Assembly: GCF_006088715.1 (NCBI RefSeq)
Contig: NZ_CP030771.1
Span: forward strand, 4,591,001-4,655,000
Source of the DNA: Streptomyces sp. YIM 121038
GTDB taxonomy: Bacteria > Actinomycetota > Actinomycetes > Streptomycetales > Streptomycetaceae
Direction: 5' to 3'
Length of the DNA: 64,000 nucleotides
How positions within the stretch are numbered: position 1 is the stretch's first letter; every line of letters begins with the position of its first letter. Shown here piece after piece: positions 15,680-27,435 of this stretch. The notes beneath the pieces were generated by a model. That model ran no database searches and was not told where the DNA came from. It saw only the letters and a program-made list of their open reading frames with translations. The position numbers were made by a program, and so were the translations under genes.

Positions 15680-15930
15680 CCTCCTGCGAACGGCGGGAGC
15701 ACCTCGACCGTGCCGCCCTCGGCCAGACGTACCGTCTCATGGGCGCGCGTGCCCACGGGGTCGCCGTCGATGAGGAACGAGCAGCGGAGCAGGACGCGCT
15801 CCAGTTCCCCGGGGTGTCGCGCGCGGGCCGCGCTCAGCGCGTCGGCCAGCGTGGCCTCCGCGTACGGCTCCTCGGCAAGGCCCGCGGCCGCCTTCGCCGC
15901 GGCCCAGTACCGGATCGTTCCAGCTGCCAT
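15676..15930 (-). CDS. MoaD/ThiS-family sulfur carrier protein
   Basis: An 84-residue ubiquitin-like sulfur carrier ending in the activatable Gly-Gly (PPFAGG). The fold signature includes IRYWAAAKAAAG near the start and EVLPPFAGG at the end. In molybdopterin or thiamine pathways the terminal Gly becomes a thiocarboxylate. The nearby thiosulfate sulfurtransferase is a plausible sulfur source. Which pathway is served cannot be decided. It lies between the alpha/beta hydrolase (20-bp gap) and the overlapping membrane protein gene. Confidence 0.9.
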   Translation of the reverse strand: MAAGTIRYWAAAKAAAGLAEEPYAEATLADALSAARARHPGELERVLLRCSFLIDGDPVGTRAHETVRLAEGGTVEVLPPFAGG

Positions 15931-15950
15931 GGTGCCCCTCCTGCCACTCG

Positions 15951-16796
15951 TCACTCGGCGGTTGCCGACGTCCATGATGCCGTGGCCCAGTCGGCCACCC
16001 GCCCCAGGAGCGCGTCGTCCGCCGCGTGCTCCGCGTGGCCCATGCCCGCTTCCAGCCACAGCTCGGCCGCGCCGGCAGCGGCGGCGGCCAGCATCCGCGG
16101 ATGGTCGACGGGGAAGTACGGGTCCCGGTCGCCGTGGACGATCAGGAGCGGGGTCGGCGCGAGCAGCGGCACGGCCTCCGTCGGCGACAGGGGCACCGGG
16201 TCCCATTCGCGCGGATGGATGCGGGTGCGCAGGCCGACGCGGCTCACGGCCCGGCCCGCGGGCCGGGTGACCAGCCAGTGCAGCCGCCGCATGGGCGCCG
16301 TGCCCCGGTAGAACCAACGGGCCGGAGCACTGACCGCCACGACGGCGTCAACCCGCGCTTCCGTGCGCCCCCCGTGCAACGCCGCGTGGCGCAGGACCAC
16401 GGAGCCGCCCATGGAGAAACCGACGGTCACCACGCGCGTGTGCCCGAGCGAGCGCGCCCAGGCGACGGCCGCCGCCACGTCGAGCACCTCGCGGTCGCCG
16501 ACCGTGGACCGTCCCGCGGAGGCCCCGTGCCCCCGGAAGGAGAACGTGACCACGGCCGCACGCTGCGCGAACACCCGCGCCGCCCGCCGCACGTGCGGCC
16601 GCTCCCGGTCCCCCGTGAAGCCATGCGCGACCACGATCGCGGGCCCGCCGACCGGGCCGGGACCCGGGTCGTACGCGGCATCGAGACGTACCCCGTCCGC
16701 CGTACGGAGCGTGGTACGCAGCGTTGCGCTCCGCTGAACGCGAGTGATCGGGGGCACAGAAGATCGCGCCGTCTGACCTGCCGGACCGGAACTCAT
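15951..16796 (-). CDS. Alpha/beta hydrolase
   Basis: A 281-residue serine hydrolase. The oxyanion motif is AHGFTGDRERPH. The nucleophile elbow is VGFSMGGSVVLRH (GxSxG). The acid is in LLIVHGDRDPYFP and the catalytic His in AGMGHAEHA. All four elements of a peptidase/esterase-type triad are in order. No signal peptide is visible with the ATG at 16796. A longer frame would add 78 poorly conserved residues and is rejected. It heads a likely operon with the MoaD-like and membrane protein genes. The substrate is unknown. Confidence 0.88.
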   Translation of the reverse strand: MSSGPAGQTARSSVPPITRVQRSATLRTTLRTADGVRLDAAYDPGPGPVGGPAIVVAHGFTGDRERPHVRRAARVFAQRAAVVTFSFRGHGASAGRSTVGDREVLDVAAAVAWARSLGHTRVVTVGFSMGGSVVLRHAALHGGRTEARVDAVVAVSAPARWFYRGTAPMRRLHWLVTRPAGRAVSRVGLRTRIHPREWDPVPLSPTEAVPLLAPTPLLIVHGDRDPYFPVDHPRMLAAAAAGAAELWLEAGMGHAEHAADDALLGRVADWATASWTSATAE

Positions 16797-17116
16797 GTGG
16801 GCTATTCTGCTGCGCAGAGGATCCGGGCAACGCAGCCCCCGGGTCCTTTCGTGCTTTCCGGGCCGGTCGCACGGGCCGCGCGGAACGCCGTCGGTAAACG
16901 TAGCCTCAAGACCGGCGAGCACGGACGCCTCCCCGGGCGCGGGAGGTGTAGCAACGTACGAAGCAGTGCCCCCACGTCCTCGCACGGGACCCGAGGAGGA
17001 ACCGACGTAATGGGCGAGCGAAACGTGCACGGCGACCGGCAGGTCCGGCCGGCCCCCCAGGCAGGAGAGGGGTCCCCCCTGTTCGAGCGCAGCCGAGAAC
17101 TCGGGGGCGGGTCGCG
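16797..17116. other. Divergent intergenic region before glnR
   Basis: This 320-bp region separates the hydrolase gene and glnR. The last 56 bp (17061-17116) are a mini-element copy ending at the glnR start codon. The rest must hold both promoters, but no convincing -10/-35 pair or GlnR box was identified by eye. Confidence 0.5.
17061..17116. repeat. Mini-element copy abutting the glnR start codon (C)
   Basis: A diverged insert: GAGAGGGGTCCCCCC, then GTTCGAGCGCAGCCGAGAAC, then CGGGGGCGGGTCGCG and the ATG of glnR. The expected ribosome-binding position falls inside the element. Its stem-loop could fold over the translation start. Confidence 0.65.
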
Positions 17117-17920
17117 ATGAGTTCTCTGCTGCTCCTGACCAACGCCCTCCAGCCGTCGACGGAGGTGCTCCCCGCCCTCGGTCTGCTCCTGCACAACGTG
17201 CGGGTGGCCCCCGCCGAGGGCCCGGCCCTCGTGGACACCCCCGGCGCCGACGTCATCCTCGTCGACGGGCGCCGCGACCTGCCACAGGTCCGCAGTCTGT
17301 GTCAGCTCCTGCGCTCCACCGGACCCGGCTGTCCGCTGCTCCTCGTCGTGACGGAGGGCGGCCTCGCCGCCGTCACCGCGGACTGGGGCATCGACGACGT
17401 CCTCCTGGACACCGCGGGCCCGGCCGAGGTCGAGGCGCGCCTGCGCCTGGCCATGGGCCGCAAGGAGATCACCGCCGACGACTCCCCCATGGAGATCCGC
17501 AACGGCGACCTGTCCGTGGACGAGGCGACGTACAGCGCGAAGCTGAAGGGCCGGGTCCTCGACCTGACCTTCAAGGAGTTCGAGCTGATCAAGTACCTCG
17601 CGCAGCACCCCGGCCGGGTCTTCACCCGCGCCCAGCTGCTCCAGGAGGTCTGGGGCTACGACTACTTCGGCGGCACCCGCACGGTCGACGTGCACGTACG
17701 CCGGCTGCGGGCGAAGCTCGGCGTCGAGCACGAGTCGCTCATCGGCACCGTGCGCAACGTGGGCTACCGATTCGTCGTCCCGGAGAAGCCGGAGCGGGCG
17801 GAGAAGGCCGAGAAGACCGAGAGCAAGCGGACGCCCCCTTCGTCCGCTTCGTCACGGCAGCCGTCCGCGGCCGTGTCCCGGACGCCCGAGGAAGCGGCCG
17901 CACGCCCTGCTCAGGGCTGA
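17117..17920 (+). CDS. glnR: Global nitrogen regulator GlnR
   Basis: A 267-residue OmpR-type orphan response regulator, near-identical to the S. coelicolor GlnR N-terminus ([17 protein letters not shown]...; recalled). The receiver-like domain (about 1-115) keeps an Asp in VILVDGRRD but lacks the full acidic pocket; GlnR is known to work without a cognate kinase. The winged helix (about 130-225) contains [20 protein letters not shown] and [17 protein letters not shown]. GlnR controls glnA, amtB and other nitrogen genes. The tail after residue 225 is Lys/Glu/Ser-rich and variable. No distinct Shine-Dalgarno precedes the ATG except the G-run of the mini-element. Confidence 0.96.
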   Translation: MSSLLLLTNALQPSTEVLPALGLLLHNVRVAPAEGPALVDTPGADVILVDGRRDLPQVRSLCQLLRSTGPGCPLLLVVTEGGLAAVTADWGIDDVLLDTAGPAEVEARLRLAMGRKEITADDSPMEIRNGDLSVDEATYSAKLKGRVLDLTFKEFELIKYLAQHPGRVFTRAQLLQEVWGYDYFGGTRTVDVHVRRLRAKLGVEHESLIGTVRNVGYRFVVPEKPERAEKAEKTESKRTPPSSASSRQPSAAVSRTPEEAAARPAQG

Positions 17921-17943
17921 CTCCATCCGCGTAGACTGCGCGC

Positions 17944-18969
17944 GTGGCCAAGGTGACGCGGGACGATGTGGCGCGACTGGCGGGTACTTCGACCGCGGTC
18001 GTGAGCTACGTCATCAACAACGGACCCCGGCCGGTCGCCCCGGCCACGCGCGAGCGTGTCCTCGCCGCGATCAAGGAGCTGGGCTACCGCCCGGACCGGG
18101 TCGCCCAGGCCATGGCGTCCCGCCGCACGGACCTCATAGGCATGATCGTGCCGGACGCGCGCCAGCCGTTCTTCGCGGAGATGACGCACGCGGTGGAGCA
18201 GGCGGCGTCCGAGCGCGGAAAGATGGTCCTGGTCGGCAACTCCGACTACGTGGAAGAGCGCGAGACCCACTATCTGCGGGCCTTCCTCGGCATGCGGGTC
18301 TCCGGTCTGATCCTGGTCAGCCACGGTCTGACGGACCAGGCGGCGGCCGAGATCGACGCGTGGGACGCGCGCGTGGTCCTGCTGCACGAGCGGCCCGAGG
18401 CCATCGACGACGTGGCCGTGGTCACGGATGACGTGGGCGGTGCCCAGCTCGCCACCCGGCACCTCCTGGAGCACGGACACGAGTACGTGGCCTGCGTGGG
18501 CGGCACGGCGGCGACGCCCACGGTCGGCGACCCGGTCTCCGACCACGTCGAGGGCTGGCGACGGGCGATGCGCGAGGCGGGCCGGCCGACCGAGGGCCGC
18601 CTCTTCGAAGCGCCGTACAACCGCTACGACGCGTACCAGCTGGCGCTTGGCTTCCTGGGCGGTCCCGACCGCCCCACCGCGATCTTCTGCTCCACCGACG
18701 ACCAGGCCATCGGCGTCCTGCGGGCCGCGCGCGAGCTGCGGATCGACGTACCCGGAGAGCTGGCCGTCGCCGGATTCGACGACGTGAAGGAGGCGGCGCT
18801 CACCGATCCGCCCCTCACGACGGTCGCCTCCGACCGTCCCGCGATGGCCCGCGCGGCCGTCGATCTGGTCCTCGACGACGGGCTGCGGGTCGCGGGATCG
18901 CGGCGGGAGCGGCTGAAGGTCTTCCCGTCGCGCCTGGTGGTGCGCCGCTCCTGCGGCTGCGACGGCTGA
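17944..18969 (+). CDS. LacI-family transcriptional regulator
   Basis: A 341-residue LacI/GalR repressor. The HTH is [20 protein letters not shown] (residues 4-23) with the hinge region [18 protein letters not shown]. The periplasmic-binding-like effector domain shows [20 protein letters not shown] and VAGFDDV. The C-terminus has an unusual Cys pair (SCGCDG). A GTG start lies 23 bp after glnR, so read-through from glnR is likely. No sugar operon is adjacent, so the ligand is unknown and regulation is probably distant or of itself. Confidence 0.9.
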   Translation: MAKVTRDDVARLAGTSTAVVSYVINNGPRPVAPATRERVLAAIKELGYRPDRVAQAMASRRTDLIGMIVPDARQPFFAEMTHAVEQAASERGKMVLVGNSDYVEERETHYLRAFLGMRVSGLILVSHGLTDQAAAEIDAWDARVVLLHERPEAIDDVAVVTDDVGGAQLATRHLLEHGHEYVACVGGTAATPTVGDPVSDHVEGWRRAMREAGRPTEGRLFEAPYNRYDAYQLALGFLGGPDRPTAIFCSTDDQAIGVLRAARELRIDVPGELAVAGFDDVKEAALTDPPLTTVASDRPAMARAAVDLVLDDGLRVAGSRRERLKVFPSRLVVRRSCGCDG

Positions 18970-19032
18970 CCGGAGCCCGGCCGCGGCCACGGGTGGGTGG
19001 CCGGTCAGGGGAGCGGGCGCCGGGATCGCGGG

Positions 19033-19287
19033 TCAGACCAGCCAGAGCTGGCGGACCGACTTGCCGTCACGGGACTTGAGCAGGACCTCATTGCCGCCTG
19101 CCGACTCCCGCTCCACGAGATCAAGGAGCGCCACGGCTCGGCGGATGGTCTCGGTGATCGAGATGCCCTTCTGCTCCTTGTACCAGCGGAGCTTGGCCGC
19201 TGTCTCCGCGTTGATGTTCACGCTGAGGCGGGTGATTTGAGTGTCTGCCCCCGTGGTGGGCGTCTCGGTCGTGTTTTCAGCAGGCAT
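19033..19287 (-). CDS. Ribbon-helix-helix (CopG/Arc-type) protein
   Basis: An 84-residue putative DNA-binding protein. The segment ITRLSVNINAETAAKLRWYK followed by KGISITETIRRAVALLDLVE has the strand-helix-helix pattern of RHH repressors. The N-terminus is Thr-rich and disordered. The tail is KSRDGKSVRQLWLV. No toxin gene is adjacent, so it does not look like an antitoxin of a pair. It is convergent with the LacI gene. A large upstream region separates it from the next gene. Confidence 0.75.
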   Translation of the reverse strand: MPAENTTETPTTGADTQITRLSVNINAETAAKLRWYKEQKGISITETIRRAVALLDLVERESAGGNEVLLKSRDGKSVRQLWLV

Positions 19288-19823
19288 GCCAGTTCCCCTC
19301 AGAACCTCAGTAGGCAGATGTCACGGAGCTCCGGACACGCGGACGCCGGGCAGCTCCGTCCAGGGCCTTCCCTGAATGCTCCCCGAGCGATCGCAAGCAT
19401 CCGGCGCAACCCCGGTGCCGCAGATGTGGGCGCTCCCTCTCACGGGTCTGCGCCGGCGCATCCCCCTGCGCCAGAAACCCAGGTCAGCGCGCGCCGACAC
19501 CGGCGGATCCGCCGGTGCACGAGCCGGGTCTCATGAGGTCGGTAACCGACCGGTCAAACGACCCATGGCTTGCTCCTCCCAGCCGTGCTCGTCGGAACGT
19601 GTGCAATCCATGGTGCCCTCCCGCACACCTCGTGTCAAGCAAATCCGTACCCGATGCGCGTTGAGTACACTCCTAGCGTGTATCAAATCCACATCAGATG
19701 TGCTTCGAATGTTGAAAAAGATCACATGCAGTGTGGTAACCTCGCTCAGGTGAAGCTTGGGGGTCCTGAGCTGTGGCACGGCCCCCTCGCCCACAGGGCG
19801 ATCACCGGAGGGGGCACCACGGG
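19288..19823. other. Divergent AT-richer intergenic region
   Basis: This 536-bp region lies between the RHH gene and the hypothetical gene at 19824. A stretch at about 19620-19745 is markedly AT-richer than the surroundings. It holds TTGAAA (19712) and TAACCT (19737), a possible but widely spaced (19 bp) promoter toward 19824. A palindrome CGGCGGATCCGCCG lies near 19500. Short open frames are present but none is convincing. Confidence 0.5.
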
Positions 19824-20144
19824 ATGAATGAGCCGACACCTGCGCACGGGGCGCGCAGGCAGGCCCGGCAAGCGACCGTGCAGTTCTGCTGCGCGACGAA
19901 GGTGGGCCACCTTACGCCCTACCGCGAATGGCACAACGAGCAGCAGCTCACCGAGGTGCCCGAACTCCCCATGCCCTTCGGGGAGTTCATCGAGGCCGAC
20001 GACGAAGACCCCGGCCTCGCGGGCGAAGTGCTCCTACGCGAGGATGAACCGCCCCTGCCGGACGGCGAGATCTGCCGCATCGGCCCTCCCCTCCCGGTGG
20101 AACCCTGCTGTGCCGGGGAGCAGGGGTGCCCCGTACACGAGTAA
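19824..20144 (+). CDS. Hypothetical cysteine-containing small protein
   Basis: A 106-residue acidic protein of unknown function. The ATG at 19824 follows GGAGGGGG and is preferred over an in-frame GTG 51 bp upstream. It has cysteine pairs near the start (QFCCATKVGH) and end (EPCCAGEQGCPVHE), and an acidic middle (EFIEADDEDPGLAGE). No membrane segment or known domain is seen. The cysteines could bind metal, which is speculative. It lies upstream of a small membrane protein gene, possibly in the same transcript. Confidence 0.6.
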   Translation: MNEPTPAHGARRQARQATVQFCCATKVGHLTPYREWHNEQQLTEVPELPMPFGEFIEADDEDPGLAGEVLLREDEPPLPDGEICRIGPPLPVEPCCAGEQGCPVHE

Positions 20145-20348
20145 CGAGACGGCGGGCGGTGCCGGCGGTGGACCCCGCCGCCGGCGCCGCTGCCGACCTG
20201 GAGGACGAGCAACCGTTGACGGACGCACCGACGTGGCGGCCGGGACCGCCGCTCCCCCGCACCCCGGAGTCACCGCCGGAGCCGCCTTCCCGCGCCCCCG
20301 AGTTACCGCCGGAGCCGCTCCCCCGCACACCGGAGGCGGGAGGGTGCC

Positions 20349-20777
20349 GTGACGACCGGACCCGGTGACGACCTGACCGAGACCGAGCCGCCCTCCCCGG
20401 ACGGGCTCGACCTCGGCTTCCTGCGCGACCACGTCCAGCCCGGCGGCACCGGCACCGCCCCCGCCCCCGAAGCCGCGCCGCCCGCCCTCGTCGAGGACCT
20501 GCCGCCCTCCCCGGCCGGCCTCGACACCGAGCACTGGCTCAAGATCAGCAAACAGCGGCACATGAACGAGACCCGGCGCGTGCTCGCCCTGGGGCTCTTC
20601 TGGCTCGTCTGCGTCCTGGCGGTGGTCCCCAGCCTCGCCCTGGTCTTCGGCCACTGGACGCACTTCAAGGCCGACAACTACCGCGAGATGAGCCTCGTCT
20701 TCACCCCCGTGGTGGCCCTGGCCAGCGCGGCCTTCGGCTTCTTCTTCGCGAGCGACGAGCGCAACCGCGACCTGTGA
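20349..20777 (+). CDS. Small membrane protein with acidic Pro-rich N-terminus
   Basis: A 142-residue protein. About 70 Pro/Asp/Glu-rich residues come first (LTETEPPSPDGLDLGFLRDH). Two membrane helices follow, at about residues 80-100 (VLALGLFWLVCVLAVVPSLA) and 118-134. The GTG at 20349 follows GGAGGCGGGAGGG. Function is unknown. The segment before it (20145-20348) is a proline-codon-rich repeat with no convincing gene. Confidence 0.72.
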   Translation: MTTGPGDDLTETEPPSPDGLDLGFLRDHVQPGGTGTAPAPEAAPPALVEDLPPSPAGLDTEHWLKISKQRHMNETRRVLALGLFWLVCVLAVVPSLALVFGHWTHFKADNYREMSLVFTPVVALASAAFGFFFASDERNRDL

Positions 20778-20893
20778 CGCCCGGCCCGCGCCCCCATCGG
20801 GCGCGCGGCCTTTATGTCGGGCAAACGGGGTTCTGCCGGGCTTCTCAGGACGTGCTCAGAGGGCTCTCATCTACGGCCGTGATGCTCAGGTGC

Positions 20894-21928
20894 ATGACCG
20901 AGAGCTTCCGCCACAGCGGCGAGTACCACCAGGAGCAGGCCTCCCCTGGGCACCACGGCGGTACGCAGGGCGCGTACCCGCCCCCGCCCGCCTACGAGCC
21001 GGAGCCCGCCGGGCCGCCCGCGGCCGCGCACCGGCGCCGCGCCAAGGGGCCCGCCGCCCTGCTCGCCGCGGTCGCCCTCGCCGCCGCGGCCGTCGGCGGC
21101 GGCACCGCCTACGCCGTCCAGACCCTCACCGGCGACAACGGCGGCACCGGCGCGAAGAACATCAACGGCACCAGCGTCTCCGCGGGCAGCAAGGGCAGCG
21201 TCTCCGGCGTCGCCGCCGCCGTGACGCCGAGCACCGTCGAGATCAACGCCAGCGGCAACGCGGGCAAGTCCACCGGCTCCGGCGTGATCATCACCTCCGA
21301 CGGCGAGATCATCACCAACAACCACGTCGTCTCCGGCGCCACCTCGATCACCGTGCGGACCAGCGACGGCAAGACGTACCGGGCCAAGACGGTGGGCACC
21401 GACAGCAAGAAGGACCTCGCGCTCATCAAGCTGGAGGGCGCCTCGGGCCTGAAGGCCGCGAGCCTCGGCGACTCCGACAAGGTGCAGGTCGGCGACGAGG
21501 TCGTCGCGATCGGCTCGCCCGAGGGGCTGACCGGGACCGTCACCAGCGGCATCGTCTCCGCGCTCGACCGGGACGTGACCGTGTCCGCGGACCCCGGCAA
21601 GGGCGGCGGCCAGGAGCAGCAGGGGCCCGGCGAGGGCTGGCCCTTCGAGTTCGGCGGCCAGGAGTTCAACGGCGACACGGGGTCGTCGAAGACGACGTAC
21701 AAGGCGCTGCAGACCGACGCCTCGCTCAACCCCGGGAACTCGGGGGGTGCCCTCATCGACATGAACGGGAACATCATCGGGATCAACTCCGCGATGTACG
21801 CGCCCAGTTCGGGCAGCGGTGGGGCCGGTGGTTCCGGTGGCTCCGGCAGCGTCGGGCTCGGCTTCGCCATTCCCGTCAACACGGTGAAGGCGGACCTGGC
21901 GAAGCTGCGGTCCGGGGCGGACGGCTGA
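20894..21928 (+). CDS. HtrA/DegP-like serine protease without PDZ domain
   Basis: A 344-residue membrane-anchored S1C trypsin-like protease. The order is a Gly/Pro-rich cytoplasmic tail, a membrane anchor (about 50-75, ALLAAVALAAAAVGGGTAYA) and the protease domain. The catalytic His is in TNNHVVSGAT, Asp in KKDLALIKLEG and Ser in LNPGNSGGALID. A Gly/Glu-rich insert lies before the Ser region. The protein stops just after the fold (FAIPVNTVKADLAKL), so the PDZ domain usual in HtrA is absent. The start is uncertain because in-frame codons exist upstream. It precedes a two-component pair, so envelope stress is plausible. Confidence 0.88.
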   Translation: MTESFRHSGEYHQEQASPGHHGGTQGAYPPPPAYEPEPAGPPAAAHRRRAKGPAALLAAVALAAAAVGGGTAYAVQTLTGDNGGTGAKNINGTSVSAGSKGSVSGVAAAVTPSTVEINASGNAGKSTGSGVIITSDGEIITNNHVVSGATSITVRTSDGKTYRAKTVGTDSKKDLALIKLEGASGLKAASLGDSDKVQVGDEVVAIGSPEGLTGTVTSGIVSALDRDVTVSADPGKGGGQEQQGPGEGWPFEFGGQEFNGDTGSSKTTYKALQTDASLNPGNSGGALIDMNGNIIGINSAMYAPSSGSGGAGGSGGSGSVGLGFAIPVNTVKADLAKLRSGADG

Positions 21929-21933
21929 GCCCT

Positions 21934-22098
21934 CGCGGGCAGCGCCCCTGACCCGCCCCTTCCCGAACAAGGGGGCTCCGCCCCCTTGGACCCCCGACAA
22001 CGGCGCTGTATTCCAGCCCCTCCGGCGTTTGAGGAGCGGGGGTCTGGGGGCGGAGCCCCCAGGAAGCGGGAAGGGGCGGGTCCGGGGCGCTGCCCGCG
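21934..22098. repeat. 165-bp composite palindrome with nested hairpins
   Basis: Outer 32-bp arms (21934-21965 and 22067-22098) are inverted repeats with one mismatch. Inside are two further perfect hairpins: AAGGGGGC-TCC-GCCCCCTT (21969-21987) and CTGGGGGC-GGA-GCCCCCAG (22044-22062). Between those is the dispersed repeat TTCCAGCCC...GTTTGAGGA. It lies between the protease and response regulator genes and could terminate transcription. Its structure is more elaborate than a simple terminator. Confidence 0.8.
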
Positions 22099-22161
22099 CG
22101 GGCCGTGCGACGCTGATACCGGCCCCGACCGCCCCGTACACCCCGAGGAAGACGAACACCC

Positions 22162-22898
<737 letters not shown>

Positions 22899-22902
<4 letters not shown>

Positions 22903-24332
22903 GGGGCCTGGCGAGGCGGCTGAAGGCGCTGCCGCTGCGCTCGCGGCTCGCGCTGCTCGTGACGGCGGCGGTGGCGCTCGCGGTCGCCGCGGCGGCGGTG
23001 GCGTGCTGGTTCGTCGTGCGCAACGTGCTGGTCAGCTCGCTGGACGACGCGTTGAGCGAGCGCCGCAGCACCTCGCTCGACGACTCGGTGCGCTCCCTGA
23101 TCGACAACAACACCGGACGGTGCGGGCGGGCGACCATCGGACGGCCCAACTCTCCGGACCTGTACCAGCAGATCATCCAGGTCGTCGACCAGGACGGCAA
23201 CGGCTGCATCGTCCTGGGCCGGCCGAGCATCACGCTGGAGCTCAAGAAGTCGGACACCCAGGTCGCGCTGCGCGAGCGTGACGAGTCCTTCCACGACGCC
23301 ACCACCTCGGACGGCAAGAAGTACCGCGTCTACACCTACCCGATGCCCGGACAGCCCCTGGCGGTCTCCATCGCCCGCCCCCTCAACGAGGTCCAGGACA
23401 CCCTGAGCAACCTCGTGCTCGTGCTGTCCCTGGTGGCGGGCGTGGGCGTCGTCGGTGCGGGTGCCGCGGGGCTGTGGGTCGCGCGTACCGGCCTGCGTCC
23501 GGTGGACGAGCTGACGGCCGCCGTGGAGCACGTGGCCCGTACCGAGGACCTGGGTCTGCGCATCCCGACGGACGGGGCCAGCGACGACGAGATCGCCCGG
23601 CTCTCCCGGTCGTTCAACGCGATGACGTCGGCCCTCGCGTCCTCCCGCGACCTCCAGCAGCAGCTGATCGCCGACGCGGGGCACGAGCTGCGCACGCCGC
23701 TCACGTCGCTGCGTACGAACATCGAGCTCCTGGCCCGCAGCGAGGAGACCGGCCGCGCCATCCCGCCCGACGACCGCAAGGCGCTGCTCGCGTCGGTGAC
23801 GGCGCAGATGACGGAGCTCGCCTCGCTCATCGGCGACCTCCAGGAGCTGTCGCGCCCGGACGCGGCGGGCGAGAGCAAGGTGCAGGTCGTCGCCCTGCAC
23901 GAGGTCGTGGACACGGCGTTGCGGCGGGCCCGGCTGCGCGGCCCGGAGCTGGCCTTCGAGGCGGACCTCACGCCGTGGTACGTCCGCGCGGAGCCGCCCG
24001 CCCTGGAGCGGGCCATCGTGAACGTCCTGGACAACGCGGTGAAGTTCGGCCCCGCGGGCACGGCCATCGAGGTCGCCCTGAAGCAGGGCGTCCTGACCGT
24101 GCGGGACCACGGCCCCGGCATTCCGCCGGACGAACTGCCCTACGTCTTCGACCGCTTCTGGCGCTCCCCCACCGCCCGCAGCCTGCCCGGCTCCGGCCTC
24201 GGCCTGTCCATCGTGGCCCGCACGGTCCGCCAGGCGGGCGGCGAGGTGACCCTGGGCCCGGCGCCCACCACGGGCACGGTGGCGACCATCACGCTCCCCG
24301 GCGCGCCCACGCCCCCGCCTGCCGCGCCCTGA
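22899..24332 (+). CDS. Membrane sensor histidine kinase
   Basis: A 477-residue HisKA kinase and partner of the upstream regulator. The first helix is [20 protein letters not shown]. The extracytoplasmic sensor domain spans about 45-160, with two cysteines (GRCGRA and NGCIV). A second helix near 170-190 and HAMP follow. The phospho-acceptor His is in [20 protein letters not shown]. The N box is [14 protein letters not shown]. The G boxes are [20 protein letters not shown] and [12 protein letters not shown]. The GTG at 22899 overlaps the previous stop by four bases. Confidence 0.93.
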
Positions 24333-24355
24333 CGCCCGCACGGACATTCTGACGA

Positions 24356-24425
24356 GACGCTACGTCTTGCCCTAGCGCCGCGCGGGCGTTAGGGTGGGAT
24401 CGTTGTCGAGACGGGACGTATCGTC
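24356..24425 (+). promoter_or_regulatory. ABC-F gene promoter with two GACG-N3-CGTC operators and a central dyad
   Basis: A promoter TTGCCC (24367) - 17 bp - TAGGGT (24390) is flanked by GACG-CTA-CGTC (24356-24366) and GACG-TAT-CGTC (24415-24425), 59 bp apart. A near-perfect dyad CCCTAGCGCC-GCGCG-GGCGTTAGGG (24370-24394) overlaps the spacer and -10. This fits repression by a dimeric, probably TetR-like, regulator that is not encoded alongside. Confidence 0.65.
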
Positions 24426-24473
24426 TTAGTTCTTGCTCGGCCCTCGATCTGTCGTCCACGAAAGAAGCCTCAT

Positions 24474-26119
<1,646 letters not shown>

Positions 26120-26123
<4 letters not shown>

Positions 26124-27355
26124 CCGAAGCCGATGCCGTAGCCCTCCACCTCCGCCCTGATCCCGTCCCGGCGCACCGTCACGTCGCGCAGCCCCACCGC
26201 CCCCTGCCCCGGCAGCTCCGGCAGCTGGAAGGCGAGCGACAGACGGTCGACGAGGACGGGCCGGGTGAGGCCGTCGAGGCCCTTGAGGAGGGCGGGGTCG
26301 AGGCCGAGGCGCCGGAGCAGCTCGGGGTGCTCCATGGCCACGTCCAGGAGGTTCAGGCGCATCACGTCGTCGACGAACCGCGGCGACCCGGTCAGGTCGT
26401 TCAGCTTGGCGTCGCTGCGCAGCGCCTCGCGCACCACCGCGTCGGGAAGCCCGAGGCGGTGGGCGATCGTGGGCACCGCGAGGAGCGCCTTGGCCCGGCC
26501 CGACTCGTCGGCCACCCGGGCCGCGGACTTCCGGCTCAGATGCAGCCCCTCGGAGGGCCGCGCCCCGGGCCGGTACGTCGCCAGGTCGCCGATGTCGAGC
26601 CGCATCCGGTCGATGTCCGTGGCCACGCCGCGCACCCCGACGCGCTCGATGTGGGCGTCGGCGCGCACCTTCACGTCGTGCCCGGCGACGGGCAGGGTGC
26701 CGCGCGCGAGGACCTGGTCGCGGCCGTGCCCGGTGAACGTGACCTGCGAGGCGCCGAGTTCACGGTTCATGTCGTCGAAGGAGAGCAGCACCTCGCCGTG
26801 CATCTTGTCGATGACGGCACCGGTGAGGGAGGTGGGCCCGTCGCCCTTGAGGGTCACGTCCGTCGCGGTCGCGGAGACCTTCGCGAGCGAGACGCGGTCG
26901 GCGGCGACGTCGGGGACGGTGACCTCGACCTGGTCGAGGCGCTGGTCGAGGACCTGGGTGAGGAAGGGGAAGCCCTCGATGTCGACCTCGGGCGCCGCGC
27001 TGAGGTTGAGCTGGTCCTTCAGCTTGTCCGCGGCCTCGTGTTCGGCGTACAGCAGCGCCCAGCGGTCGGCGAGGACGAGGAAGGCGGCGCCGACGGCGAG
27101 CGCGACGAGGGTCTTGGCGAGGAACGGAAGCCCGGCGAACCGGTTGCGACGGCGACGGCTGCCGCGCCGGTGGTTGGGGGGCGACCAGGGCTCGTCCTCG
27201 GCGGGTCCGCCGTCCTCCGCGAGGAAGTCGTCCAGCGGATGCGGCGCGAGCTCGGCCAGCTCGTCGTACGGATTCGGCCGGGACGCGGCCTCGGATATGG
27301 GGGGTTGGGGGGAATTGCTATCGGTTGTTGTGACCATGCGGTGGGGGGAACGCAT
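26120..27355 (-). CDS. Large DUF2993 envelope protein
   Basis: A 411-residue protein. A disordered acidic/basic cytoplasmic tail of about 75 residues is followed by an anchor (FLAKTLVALAVGAAFLVLAD) and a DUF2993 region with VDIEGFPFLTQVLDQRLDQV. It shares YAEHEAADKLKDQ and EGFPFLTQV with the smaller paralogue at 13464-14216 and is about 160 residues longer. Residues 250-330 form an extra segment absent from the paralogue. Function is inferred only as envelope-related. The start is uncertain: ATGs at 27355 and 27337 are both possible. Confidence 0.8.
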
Positions 27356-27435
27356 CGCTCGATCTCACCATACGTTCACACCCCACCCCAAGCTTTGCTC
27401 CGGAGAGCTACTTCACAGCCGCTATCGCGCGGGCG

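Noticed and set aside
19531..19839. Minus-strand small open frame between the RHH gene and the hypothetical gene
   Set aside because: It crosses the likely promoter region. A shorter version from an ATG near 19611 has a ribosome-like GGGAGGG, but its sequence is unremarkable, so evidence is insufficient.
20126..20368. Proline-rich 80-codon frame between 20144 and 20349
   Set aside because: It overlaps the ends of two better-supported genes in another frame. Its proline richness follows from the repeat CCGCCGGAGCCGC.
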